From Myotis daubentonii (lineage: Eukaryota > Chordata > Mammalia > Chiroptera > Vespertilionidae): 64,000 nt of DNA. Both the position numbers and the translations under genes were made by a program. How positions within the stretch are numbered: the first letter of the stretch is position 1; the number at the start of each line of letters is the position of its first letter. Below are positions 11,626 to 22,583 of the stretch, piece after piece. Under the pieces are notes generated by a model. It did no database searches and had not been told where the DNA came from. It worked only from the letters and a program-made list of their open reading frames with translations. The DNA lies in the NCBI RefSeq assembly GCF_963259705.1, contig NC_081841.1, positions 91,153,063 through 91,217,062 on the forward strand, written 5' to 3'.

Positions 11626-13640
11626 ACAGGAGGTACACTTCTAATTTGTGAGTGAGGAGGCATTCCAGGAACATCCTGGCCCTTTTTATTCTTGGAGAGG
11701 AATTACGAAGAGCAAATTGCTGCTATTTCTACATTGATCCAGACGAACAAGTAAGAACAGGCTATAAAAGGAACCCTCAGCATTTTTATTGCTGCCTCAA
11801 CTGGAAAAGTATAGGTACCATAATTAGTGTTGTGCTCCGTGGGATTTCAGTCAGCTGGAGCCAGTGGTTTTTCTCCTGGTGCAGGGGTGGGTCGAGAGGG
11901 GGTTCACTGCTTTACTTGGTGGCTGGTACATAGTGCCAGTTACCAACTATTGGTAACTCCATTTTATAACCCATTGAACAAAAACGTTAAGATGTGCACT
12001 TGTCTAAACTACCCTCAGTGGAGCCAAGAAAAATACCCAGGGATCTCTTTCTATGCAGGGCAGTTTCGGACATTAGGATATGTACTGTTGTTGTTATTGT
12101 TGAAGAATGTAGGATACAGGACTTAACATGTCCCCTCAAACTTAAAATACTTTGATCTGAGTTTCCATTGGGAGCAGAGTTGAGGCAGTGGAATTTTTCA
12201 TTCTATCCAAGTGGGCACTGGGGGCTGCTTTATAGGGAGTTGGTTTTTTGTTTTGTTTTGTTTTGTTTGCTTTGATTTTAGGGCCTTCGACTGTGGAGAA
12301 AAGGCTTATGAGCTGAAAGTTCTTTTCTGGCGTGTCAGTAAAAACGTCTTGACTTCATAGTAATTATGTAATCCAAATAGGTAAGAGAATGGGACAGTTG
12401 TTTTGGAGTGTTTATTTTCTTGGGAAGGATTTTCTCTGCTTTTAGAAAATTGTACCCTGGTAGAGGGTAAGAGACAGGGACGTCATCAAATAATCCATGG
12501 GATGGAATGTCCTGAGACGAGGCTGTGTTCTGCTCGCGTTCTGCTCGGTGTGGGTAGGCACAGGGCGGCGGCGGGTAAGTGGCTGTGGTTACATCGAACA
12601 GCTGGGCTCAGGCCGCTCTTGTCTCCCAGTGGTCCTTTCTAGCCTGTGGAGCAAAAAAGTGATGTCATTCAATCTCGGTCTTTCATTTACTAAGGAGCCT
12701 TGTATTCTCCCACTTTTCCAATCACGTATTTTAGTTTTGTCATTTTACCTGAAGAAGTCTCTCCGACCCAGGGAAGTCAGGAAATTCGCATGTATGTGCA
12801 CACAGGAACACACACATAACCCGGCAAATCAGTGGCAGAGTCAGCGAACGCATATTTTAACAGTTTAGTATTTGTAAAAATTGCACCCTTCTACTCTGTT
12901 TAAAATGTCAATATTCTATCTTGCTACCCGGTAAGCCTTACAGTTCTTTTAACATCACACTTTTCTTCCTCTGAAATTAGCAGGCCTTTGGAATACTATA
13001 CAGGATAATTCCAATTCTTGGCCCCTCCACCCCGCCTCAAATAATCGGCTTCTGCTGGGTTTCATGATGGCTTGACCCACATTAGAGTTTTGCATTCATT
13101 ATAACTCGTCAAGGTTTGTAACCTATTTGCTGTTTTAACGTCTAACAATCTGCCATCCTTGCTCTTTTATGATCTCATTTCTGCCTCTGCCAGATGTGAC
13201 TCACACATGGCCATGTCCGGGTCACTGCCCACCTCTTTTCTCGCTCATGGGCATAATGGCACAGTTCATTCCAGCCCCACTTTCTCCCTTTTGTGTCAAT
13301 AAGTTGCCCTTTTAGCTCCTGTGACACAGCTCTGCTGACCATATTATACTTCAGTGAAAGAGGGTCATTATATTCTCCCTGAGTTGGGTAACTGAATGAT
13401 TTAGAATACCTTGAGATTAAATCTGTCTCCTACTCTCTTTGATTCTTTTCAGATTTTGAAACAAGTAGCCAGCCCCAAATACCAACGACACTTTTGTTAT
13501 GTGCATGCTTTAATTTTTTCCCCTCTAGTGTCAGGCTCCTTCTTAAGTTGCAGTTCATTTGATTGGAATGGAAATGCCCTCCATTCTTTCCTTCTGCTTG
13601 TCTATATGTAAGAATGATTCTGTGATAGTCCTGTTTCACT
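11626..13640. other. Intergenic, no gene recognised
   Basis: Two kilobases of mostly unique-looking DNA with a short (TTTTG)n run near 12246. Open frames such as 11827-12126 and 12497-12868 show no domain or codon pattern suggesting a protein. Confidence 0.45.
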
Positions 13641-13646
13641 CCTACG

Positions 13647-13650
<4 letters not shown>

Positions 13651-13695
<45 letters not shown>

Positions 13696-13708
13696 ATATA
13701 TATATATT
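13651..13708 (+). repeat. Compound microsatellite (TG)n-(TA)n
   Basis: About 20 TG units are followed by tatgtatatatatatatt. Capable of forming Z-DNA. Confidence 0.95.
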
Positions 13709-13803
13709 ATTCCCATCGTTACATATTTTTTTCTATGTGGCTTGAGTTCAGGTTCCTTAACCATAATACCAAAGTCAAGTAACAGCTGTTGCTACGGTGG
13801 CCT

Positions 13804-13970
13804 TTAACCCTTTGCGGTCCAATGTTATTTTTGGAATTCAAACAGTCTGGTCCAAATTAATTGACGGGATTAAATGTTGAACTTTTTAATGTTCTTATTG
13901 CTCGACGTTGGACCTGCTCCTAGCACCTGGTCTGTCGAGTCAGCCTCGAGGTTGGACCGAAAAGAGTTAA
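13804..13970 (+). mobile_element. piggyBac-like MITE with TTAA target duplication
   Basis: TTAA at 13804-13807 and 13967-13970 flank a 159-bp element. Its ends are inverted repeats: left CCCTTTGCGGTCCAA, right (reverse complement) ctcttttcggtccaa. A TTAA duplication with C-rich TIRs is diagnostic of the piggyBac superfamily; non-autonomous piggyBac families are known in vespertilionid bats. There is no coding capacity. Confidence 0.75.
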
Positions 13971-15131
13971 AAGCCCTGGAGTCCCCAGCGCCTGGGTAGC
14001 AAGTAAGCTGAAATTACAGAGCAAAGCTGGATATTCCTTTCTACCCCGCCTGGAGCTTTGTCAACAAGAGGTCGGATCTGACACATGTCATCACAGAGAG
14101 GGGTTCACGTCAGTAAACGTTCAGTGAGCCATAAAAATAAGACTGCTTTTACAGACCGTCTCCCTTGAAACTACCTCCTTAGCGTAGAGGAACTCTGACA
14201 TGCCCTAGAGATCAGGCACACAGTTTGTGAACTATTATTCATGTGGTGCTGCCTCTGTTAGTAACAGGAGGGAGGGGAAGGCAAGCCAGAGTCCTAGAGA
14301 GAGGGAAGGAAATACGGCCAGCTGCCTTCCTCTTCTGTCTCCGCATAAATACCACCCAAGGAGCCCATTTCGGTGGTGGAGAGAGTGAGACTTAATCACA
14401 GAACTCCAGAAAATTGTTCCCCAGTTTCCAACCGTGTTAAGATAAAAAATTTATATTTTGCTGAAGAGTTTTCTGTTAGTTTGGTATGTTTTTTCCTGTT
14501 TAGATATTGGTCCAGAGGGCTGCTAGATCTTTAACATTCAGAAAAATATTTTCCATGTTATTTCTACCCAGAGAAGTTGTTTGGTTTCCCATTTTAACCT
14601 CCTTTCTACCATCTTGATAAACTTGACCCTTCTTGGGTTTCCAGCATAGTTTATTTCTCTTCTTTGCTTTTTCCAGGTTGTGGTCATCAGTACTGTATTT
14701 GGTCAGAAAGTGTGTTTGCATTTTGTATATTTGATTATGGCATCTGCTTTTAGTGATCTGCAGTATTAGGGGCAGAGAGCATGGGGTAATTGAAACTCAC
14801 AAACATCTAGCTAATACTGGTTTCAGCTTTCTCCCCACTCATTCTCCTTTGCTAGAACCAGTGATAGAAAAATTACCCGCTTCTTTGTTCACTCACTTTA
14901 TTTTCCCTGTCCATCAGGCAAGGGGGATGTTAATAAGCAACAAAGTGACTAAAACGATAGCAAGATGAAAAAACTGAGGAGGCTGGAGACTCAGTGGTGT
15001 GCTGAACTCCTGGGAGGCAATTGTTAAATACAGTACTTAGGGATTTTGTGAGCTAAATCACTAACTCTAGGTAAATCATTGGTAAATAGAAATCAGCCAT
15101 GATGGGAATATTTACATTATGGAAGGTGGCA
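13971..15131. other. Intergenic, no gene recognised
   Basis: Unique-looking sequence without exon or repeat signatures that I can name. Confidence 0.45.
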
Positions 15132-15210
15132 GACACTACAAATTTTTTTTTTTTTTTTAGTTTTATTCATTTCAAACGGGCCGGATCCAGCCCACCAGAC
15201 ACTACAAATT
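15132..15210 (-). mobile_element. Short retroposed 3'-end fragment with 12-bp target duplication
   Basis: The 12-bp sequence acactacaaatt occurs at 15132-15143 and 15199-15210. Between them on the - strand lies about 38 nt of unknown sequence ending gaataaaact and then about 17 A. This is the signature of an L1-mediated insertion that was 5'-truncated almost to its poly(A) tail. The source RNA is not identified. Confidence 0.6.
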
Positions 15211-15214
15211 AATG

Positions 15215-15274
<60 letters not shown>

Positions 15275-15500
15275 ATTAATCCTTTTTTCCATTTAGAGAG
15301 TCAGAGGGTGGGGGAGAGACAGAGAGAGAAACATCAATGCAAGAGAGGGACACATAAATTAGTTGCCTCCTGCACGCATCCCAACCTGTGCTGGGTATTG
15401 AGTCCGCAACCAAATGTCCTTCATCAGAATTGAACTCGAGACCCTTCAGTCTGCAGGCCAATGCTCTAACCACTGAGCATCGGTTGGGCCAAATTAATGT
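15206..15500 (-). mobile_element. VES SINE with a (TAGA)n tail microsatellite
   Basis: Full-length VES SINE in antisense. The tRNA-like head lies at 15440-15490 with a recognisable antisense B-box region (cagaattgaactcgagaccc), and the CT-rich body comes before it. The 3' tail has become an (ATCT)n array of about 15 units at 15215-15274. Direct repeats aaattaatgt at 15206-15215 and 15491-15500 are the target duplication. Confidence 0.9.
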
Positions 15501-15672
15501 CTTTAGACTCCTTGGTGAGGGAGGTCTTTCTGCAAAAAGGTTGAAGAGGAGGGTAGGGGTGAGCAGGCACAGACCTTTTAGGCCTTGCTGAAGAGCTTGG
15601 AACTTATCCAGAGGGCCGTGGATAAAAGCTTTTTTAAATGGGGGAGAAACTGAACTAGGTTTTTATTTTATA

Positions 15673-15938
15673 CTAGAGGCTCGGTGCATGAATTCGTGCA
15701 CTTTGAAAGGAAATTAATTAGAAGAAATATTTTACAGGCCGGAGAGGGAGTGTGGGAGGTTGGCTCCAGGGTATATCTGGCCCATCTTGCCCAGTCCGGA
15801 TCAGCCGGACCCCAGCAGCAAGCTAACCTATTGGTCAGAGTATCTGCCCCTAGGGTGGTCAGTGTGCATCATAGCGACTGGTCAAGCGGTCAACCAATCG
15901 GTCGAACACTTAGCATATTAGGCTTTTATATATATAGA
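15673..15938 (-). mobile_element. Non-autonomous Helitron (HeliBat type)
   Basis: On the - strand the element starts TCTATATATATAAAAGCC, ends ...CCTCTAG and is flanked by A and T, as Helitrons inserting between A and T require. The 3' hairpin is gtgcatgaattcgtgcac just before the terminal CTAG. It has no Rep/helicase coding and carries one degenerate copy of the 'ccctagggtggtcag' arm described for its relatives. Confidence 0.85.
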
Positions 15939-16911
15939 TCCTCTGGAGGCCCTTTGGAATATTGAAAAAAAGCAAGAGTGGAGTCAAGAAGATTGGTCAG
16001 GTGTGCGCTGATAGGCGTGAAGGGGTGGGAAGGAGGCAGTGGTTGGGGAGAAGCCTGGGGAGGGTGCAGACACTGCCGCCTCTTGTCTGTAGGCTCACAT
16101 TTGTGCTGGAGTTTGGAGCTTTGGGTTCCGCAGATGCGTGCTTCTCTTTGAAGGCCAGCTTCTACATGGGGGGAGTTCGGTAGCTTTCAGATTCCACTCC
16201 CAGGAAAGTAGGAAGTTGTGGTGCAGTGGGCAGAATTTTGAAGTAGGAAGTTGAAAATTTGGGGTCCACTTCTGGTGGTTTGACCATGGACCAAACACTG
16301 AGTCTCCTAGGCCTGCTGTTCCATCTGTCCAATGGGGAGCTTTCATGCTTTTTGGTTCCAGGGCCGAGATAGGAGAGCAGTCTCCCCCAGTGGGTGGGAG
16401 CGCCAGAGGAGAGGTAAGCTCCTCATTTCTGTGTAGTCTCAGTTTCTACTTAAACTGTAGTGTAGATTTTGTCTTTGTGCCTTAATATATTCTCATTTAT
16501 TTTGAAAAACAACAACAACTTCCTCCTAACTCTGGACTTTTCAGCAGCTGGTTAAAAGAATTTTGCGTTTTCCTCTGGCTGTGGATCTTTGAGTGCTACC
16601 CTATAAACAAAGAGTAGTTTGGACTTGGGTTTTCAGATTTTGGTTCTGATGGAGAAACAGGAATCTGCCGTGTTTTGGCCATTATGACAATAACCCTTTG
16701 GATGAATTTTCATTACCAAGGGACCTGGATGGCTGTCTTTGCTCTGCTCCCTGAGTCAGTATCATAGATGGGATCCCAGACAGCTGTGGGCAAATGATAT
16801 GTTTTGCAAGTCATTTTTCCCATTTTTACATAGATTGTTTGCTTTTCTGATTGATCCTCAATGGACAAGGATACCACTAAGCTTTAGTTTTCTTTTTCTC
16901 TGTCGAACAAT
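15939..16911. other. Intergenic, no gene recognised
   Basis: Moderately GC-rich unique-looking DNA without named repeats or splice-bounded ORFs. Confidence 0.4.
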
Positions 16912-17000
16912 CAAAGAAAGAAAGAAGGAAAAAAAGGAAGAAAGGAAGGAAGGAAGAGCAGAAAAAAGAAAAGGAAGGAAAGAAAAGAAGAAAAAAAACC
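16912..17000 (+). repeat. Purine-only tract (GAAA/GGAA)n
   Basis: About 90 bp almost entirely of A and G with irregular gaaa, ggaa and aagg units. Such polypurine-polypyrimidine tracts can form triplex (H-)DNA. Confidence 0.85.
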
Positions 17001-17088
17001 ACAGGAAAACTGGAAAGTACCAAGGGAATTCTTAGGTACAGTGACAAGAATCTTGGAGCATAAATGATCCTGCCCTAATCAATTAATC

Positions 17089-17280
17089 CAGTGGTTCTCA
17101 ACCTTCCTAATGCCGCTACCCTTTAATACAGTTCCTCATGTTGTGGTGACCCCCAACCATAAAATTATTTTCGTTGCTACTTCATAACTGTAATTTTGCT
17201 ACTGTTATGAATCGTAATGTAAATATCTGATATGCAGGATGTGTTTAAAGGGGTCACTACCCACAGGTTGAGAACTGCTG
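17089..17280 (+). mobile_element. SPIN-type hAT MITE, internally deleted
   Basis: Left end cagtggttctcaaccttcct and right end caggttgagaactgctg are the SPIN terminal inverted repeats. The body (gttcctcatgttgtggtgac; tgatatgcaggatgt) matches SPIN non-autonomous elements, but the central part is missing. An 8-bp duplication is not evident. Confidence 0.85.
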
Positions 17281-17544
17281 TTGCCTATTTGGATTTCTCT
17301 GGATCTGTTTTAAAGTGGGGCACAGCTCTGATCTTGGGGCACACTCTAGGAGGGTGGGTGTGTGCAGACCTTACAGGCAGCGGCAGAGGAACATCACTGA
17401 GCCTGCTAATAGCTGAAAGTCCCAACAGATCCAGGTTGCGGCTACCATGGGATTTATGATGTTCCAGGCATGGCAGTGAGGTGGCTATTCTATAACAAAC
17501 TAATGCTTGGGCTTCCAGGGAACTGGAAAAAGCTAGAATACTTA

Positions 17545-17735
17545 GTAATGCCAGGCATTACACTTGACACTTTACAAATATGACCTCACTTAGTGCTCCC
17601 AACAAACCTTTTAAGTAGGTTCTGCTTTTATCTCCACTTTAGAGATAAGGAGATTGACACAGAAAGATTTAGTGACTTAAGAGGGAGAGCTGAGATTTGA
17701 ACTCAAGCCAGTCTGACTCCAAACTCATGCTTTTA
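17545..17735 (-). mobile_element. MIR SINE
   Basis: Antisense MIR blocks in order: ccaggcattacacttgacac, tatgacctcacttagtgctc, then tttgaactcaagccagtctg near the head. Confidence 0.65.
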
Positions 17736-17808
17736 TTCATTCTTGTATCTTTTTTCTCAATACGCTTACAAATGCTTTTAAGCTCTGAGGCCTGCAGCCA
17801 GCATATAC

Positions 17809-18050
17809 CTCAATGGCAGCGGTTCTCAACCTGTGGGTCGTGACCCCTTTGGGGGTCGAACGACCCTTTCACAGGGGTCGCCTAAGACCATCGGAAAACA
17901 CATATATAATTACTACATATTGTTTTTGTGATTAATCACTATGCTTTAATTATGTTCAATTTGTAACAGTGAAATTGGGGGTCACCACAACATGAGGAAC
18001 TGTATTAAAGGGTCACGGCATTAGGAAGGTTAAGAACCACTGCTCAGTGG
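17809..18050 (-). mobile_element. SPIN-type hAT MITE with 8-bp target duplication
   Basis: Element 17817-18042 (226 bp) starts cagcggttctcaacctgtgg and ends ggttaagaaccactg. It is flanked by ctcaatgg (17809-17816) and ctcagtgg (18043-18050), one mismatch apart. In the orientation of the 17089 copy it is reversed. SPIN elements are known to have entered bats and several other tetrapods by horizontal transfer. Confidence 0.9.
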
Positions 18051-19544
18051 TGTATGCTAGGCCATATATCTTTTAGTCATATGAGGTTAGTAGAGGGCTA
18101 TGACCGTGTCTGCCCAGGTTGTGAGTGTGGTGTTATTAGGATTTTTACTTCAGAGGTAACACAAGATCTCCCCAAACCTGGAGCATCCAGCTTGGAAGGA
18201 TTCCTTCCATCAGATTTTATACTTCTCCTTCCTTATGGATCTATCCAGTGCAGCCATAGCCCACCATCTCTTCCCTATAACTCTTTTCCTTTCTCCGGAG
18301 GTAAATTATATGAATAATGCATCAGTCATAATAAGTTAGGTTATGCTGCAAAACAAAGAACCCCAAAGCCTCAGAGGCTTAAAATTACAATGGTTTATAT
18401 CCTGAAATAACAAAGATTTCTCTACCCATTTGTGTTTGTCATGTGTCACAGGGAGGCTCTTTTCTTAGTCATTCAGGAACCCAGACTGACAAAGCAGCTA
18501 CCCCCTCCACTATAGCTAGGTTGCTGAGCCAGTGGGAAGGGAGAAGTTCAAGGATCTCTGTTGGCGTTTAAATGCCCTGTCACTTCTCCCCATCCATTGG
18601 TCAGAACTCTGGTGCCCCCCAACCACAAGGGGGCCAAGCAGTCCCCTGTGCCCAAGGGGAGAAAATCAAATATTTGGTGAGCAGCAATAATAACCACCAC
18701 CTATACCATGCCATGTATACTTTCTTCTTTTTTCTCCCTAGTTTGGCTAATGCAACCCAAGTAAACTTTATAGGATTCACATAGCCTCTTTAATTCCATT
18801 CCTCCGTTCTTTGTTGTCTTCCAAAACTTTTTCAATTACTGCAAAATAATTTCTCTCTTTGTGTGAGCCATTTGTGAGCCACAAGGAAAGGTCTTAAGTC
18901 TTGAAGTGAAATTATACATATCAAAGAGCTAGGGCTACTCACCTCAAAAGCTTCTGAAATAACTAGAGATTCCTTCTGTTCTTCACAATGTCTCCCTGGG
19001 CTTCCTCGCCCTGCTACATTTAAGCCCATCTTGCCCCCATTGTCAATATTCAAGACAAATAATGCTCACATTCACTTCTACTGCTTACTGTTTTGCTTAA
19101 TTAGCTATACTGCAATAGTATTGAATAGTATTATTTTCTACCAATTTTAAATTAAATGTAAATCCATTCAGGCACATTATAAATCAAAAGGACTTTGGTG
19201 TGATAACTGGGTACCTTATCACTGATTTAAATTGGCTTCTGAGGGAAATTGTATTATAAATTCCAGACAACTGGTTTGCAAGTCTTGTTTTAGAATGCAT
19301 CCTTTTTCTAGGTTGGGGTCTTTTCTATAGCATATTTATGTATAATCAGAATACCAGGATAAATGCTGTGTTTTAACGGACAGTTATCCTCTACTGTATC
19401 ATGAGTTATTATCTTTGAAAAAATTAGAATATGTAAAAATTAGTTAATTCAAAATTTTATTAACATAATTTCCCCCCTTCATTCTCCATTTCACTTTTTC
19501 TGTATTAACCCAGATCAGAAATTGTAGTGTTATTTATTTTTTAA
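18051..19544. other. Intergenic with an unclassified old repeat at about 18325-18500
   Basis: The part from 18325 (gttaggttatgctgcaaaac...cctcagaggcttaaaa) has the look of a widespread ancient mammalian repeat that I cannot name with certainty; a related stretch occurs at 43008-43330. The rest is unique, AT-rich and without gene signals. Confidence 0.35.
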
Positions 19545-19752
19545 TCCTCACATGAGGATATGTTTATTGATTTTAGAGACAAGAAGAGAAAGAGAGAGGA
19601 AGGGGAAGAGAGGAACATCAATCAGCTGCTTCCTGCACGCTCCCTATTAGGGTTCGAGCCTGAAACCTGGGCATGTGTGCCCTGACTGGGAATCGAACTG
19701 GTGATCTGGCTCATGGATCGATGCTCAACTACTGAGCAGTACCAGCCAGGCA
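19545..19752 (-). mobile_element. VES-type SINE
   Basis: Antisense order: ttgattttagagacaagaag (body), cagctgcttcctgcacgctc, gggaatcgaactggtgatct (B-box complement), then agtaccagccaggc at the head. Moderately diverged. Confidence 0.85.
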
Positions 19753-19782
19753 CTGACTTCTCTTTATATTTATCTCTTTCAT

Positions 19783-20385
19783 TCATTTAGTCATTCACTC
19801 AATCATTCAACAGATACTTACTGAGTATCTACTTGTGCCAGGCACAAGGCAAAGTCCTGGAGAAAGTTAAAAATGGTCTCTGCCCTTAAGGAGATCCTGG
19901 GTAGTGGCGAGACACACTTACCAACAGTTATAGTACAGCTGACTCTTGAACAAGGGTTTGGGTCCGCTTATATGGGGATTTTTTTTTCAATAAATACTGT
20001 AAATACATGTTCTCAATAACATTTTCTCTAGCTTCCTTTATTGTAAGAATACAGCATATAATATATATAACATACAAAATAGGTGTTAATCAACTGTTTT
20101 TGTTATTGGTAAGGCTTCCAGTCAACAGTAGGACGTTAGTAGTTAAGTTTTAGGGGAGTCAAAAGTCGTATGTGGATTTTTGACTGTGTCGGGCAGGAGA
20201 GTCGGTGCGTGTAACCCCCATGTTGTTCAAGGGCCATCTATACAATAAGATAATATAATGAGGTATCTACAAAGAGCAGGGGAAGCAGAGATGAAACACT
20301 TGTAACTGTCTGAAGGGGTCAGGTAAGGCCTCAGAGTGGAGGCGGCTTTGGGCCGGTACTTAAAGAAAAGGAGCTGGCCTGCTCA
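19783..20385 (-). mobile_element. L2 LINE fragment, split by a Tigger-like element
   Basis: Antisense L2 3' end (cattcactcaatcattcaac, then cttgtgccaggcacaaggca) runs to 19935. It resumes after the DNA transposon at about 20241 (gaaggggtcaggtaaggcct, in the expected downstream order) and continues past the VES SINE at 20386. Confidence 0.6.
19936..20240 (+). mobile_element. Tigger7-like non-autonomous DNA transposon
   Basis: Left end cagctgactcttgaacaagg and right end tgttgttcaagggccatcta are inverted repeats, and TA flanks the left end, as for Tc1/pogo-class insertions. The internal sequence matches the copy at 41152-41510. No ORF. Confidence 0.7.
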
Positions 20386-20597
20386 GCCAGGTGGCTCAGT
20401 TGGTTAAGCCTCATCCTATACACCAGAACAGACCAAAGGTTACAGGTTCCACTCCTGCTCAGGGCACACCTAGGTTGCGGTTTCAATTCCCAGGTAGGGA
20501 GGCAACCGATCAATGTTGCATTCTTTCTCTCTCTTCTTTCCCCTCTAAAATCAATAGAAAAAATATATAAATTATGGGTGAGGATTAAAAAAAAAAG
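20386..20597 (+). mobile_element. VES-type SINE with target duplication
   Basis: tRNA-like head ggtggctcagttggttaagc, then ggttccactcctgctcaggg (B box), the CT-rich body and an A-rich tail. Near-identical flanks aaggagctggcctg (about 20367-20380) and aaggagttggcctg (about 20598-20611) are the target duplication. Confidence 0.85.
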
Positions 20598-20833
20598 ATA
20601 AGGAGTTGGCCTGACCAATAAGCAGGGTGAGGGAGTTCCAAGCCAAGAGGTCGCGGAGCTGTGAGAGAACAAAGTTCTCCTATTGTGTGGGGCTTCCAAT
20701 GCAAAATAGGAAACTAATAGTTGGGGAGTGGAGAATAAGCTTGAGTTGGTGAGCAGAGACCGGAGCACCAAGGGCTTTCCTGCTTTTCAGAAGTTTATAT
20801 GCCACCTGGGAAGTAAGGGGCCCAGTGAAGACT

Positions 20834-21051
20834 TTTTTTAAAAAATATATTTTATTTATTTTTACAGAGAGGAAGGGAGAGGGATAGAGAGCCAGAAACA
20901 TCGATGAGAGAGAAACATCGATCAGCTGCCTTCTGCACACTCCCCACTGGGGATGTGCCCCCAACCAAGGTACATGCCCTTGACCGGAATCGAACCTGGG
21001 ACCCTGCAGTCCGCAGGCCGATGCTCTATCCATGGGGCCAAACCGGTCAGG
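20834..21051 (-). mobile_element. VES SINE, full length, with target duplication
   Basis: Antisense VES: tail aaaaaatatattttattta, body, ccttgaccggaatcgaacct (B-box complement), and head ggccaaaccggtcagggt. Flanked by cccagtgaagactttttt and cccagtgaagattttttg. Confidence 0.92.
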
Positions 21052-21189
21052 GTCCCAGTGAAGATTTTTTGAGCAGAAGGATGACAGCATCAGATTTGGT
21101 GGCACGGTGGGAGGCTGGTCTGGAGAGCCAGGTCCCAGAGCAGAGCTTCTTGCCCAGTTCTAGGACTTGCAAGAGGTCCATGGTTGGTA

Positions 21190-22345
21190 TGCTTGGGGTC
21201 CAAGAACTTGGATAGGAAAAAATTACATTGTTACTGTCACTAAACTCTTAACTGAAATTGAGCATATTCTTCAAATATATCTAGGCAGCAGATCACAGTA
21301 GAATTAGCAGAAGTAGTGAGTTTATCACCAGTAGAAGTCAGGTATTTTGGTATCATTGAATAGTTATTGCAGATATCTCAAAATACGCCTTACATGTTTC
21401 ACTAAACCCAAATTACTATAGCCATTAGACCCTGGGCTACATCTTACCATTTAATGAATTAATAAAGGAGTACATGTATTATTACACCGCAACTTAAAAA
21501 TTATGTTATATGTGCATTTTAGAATTCATCTTTTGTGATCTCCATATTTAATTATATGATTTAAACACAGTATCCTGAGAGGGGGTCCATAGTCTTCACC
21601 TTGACTGCCAAAGGGGTCATAAAAGGTCAGAACTTATGCACCAGAGGAAGGTGATTGTGAGGAGGTTACTGCAGCCTAAAGCAGGAGCGGGAAGGAAGGT
21701 GAGGAGGAAGAATTTGTGGGAGGTTCTGGGGACAGAGTGAACCTGTTGATAGATCCTGGACAGAAAGCAGAGGGAGGGATCCACATGCACCCTACTTCCA
21801 GAGCAGAATTCTTCCTATTTCTTGTCATGTCTGTCCCTTCCCTCCATTTCCATTGCAATCGTTATTTAACTCAAACTTTTTTCAAAGTCATACATGTACG
21901 GATGGTTTGAATATCAAGCACTATGGAAAGACAACCAAAAGCCACCATCCCTTGCTCCTCTTCACCTGCCAATCCTACACTTTTTAAAAACTTACACAGT
22001 GTTATCTTTTTAGCTAAACTGGGAATTTTCTGCAGGAAATGCCTTGTAATCCTCACTTCGTTTTTCATTTTAGGAGTTGAATAAATGACTGATAGATCCC
22101 AAAGGCACTTCCTGTTTCAAGGTCCTTATGTACATCAATTGTATCATACTCCAGTTCCAGAATTTATACCAACTGTGACATTCTAGGACATGGTGCTTTC
22201 ACCTAAAAATTTCAAGTTTTCTGTCATTTGTTTTTACATAAAATCACTTAGAATGTGCAAATAAAAAACCCATTTACTTGGGCGTTCTGGTTGTTTTTGT
22301 GTGAGTTTAGTGTGATGGTGGGTTGAATAATCCTATGTAATCGAA
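21190..22345. other. Intergenic, no gene recognised
   Basis: AT-rich unique-looking DNA. Short open frames only. Confidence 0.45.
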
Positions 22346-22359
22346 AACCAGAAATTGAG

Positions 22360-22575
22360 CCCTAGCTGGTTTGGCTCAATGGATAGAGCGTCAGCCTGCG
22401 GACCCAAGGGTCTCAGGTTCGATTCCCATCAAGGCCATGCAGGGAACCAATTGAGGTGTTTCTGTCACATTGATGTTTGTCCCTGTTTTTCCCTCTCCCT
22501 TCCACTCTCTCTAAAAATCAATGGAAAAATATCCTCGGGCGAGGATTAACAACCACACAACAACAAAAACCACCA
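22360..22575 (+). mobile_element. VES SINE with target duplication
   Basis: Head ccctagctggtttggctcaa, B box ggttcgattcccatcaaggc, CT-rich body and a tail ending in a CAACAAAAA-rich stretch. Direct repeats ccagaaattgag flank it (about 22348-22359 and 22572-22583). Confidence 0.92.
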
Positions 22576-22583
22576 GAAATTGA

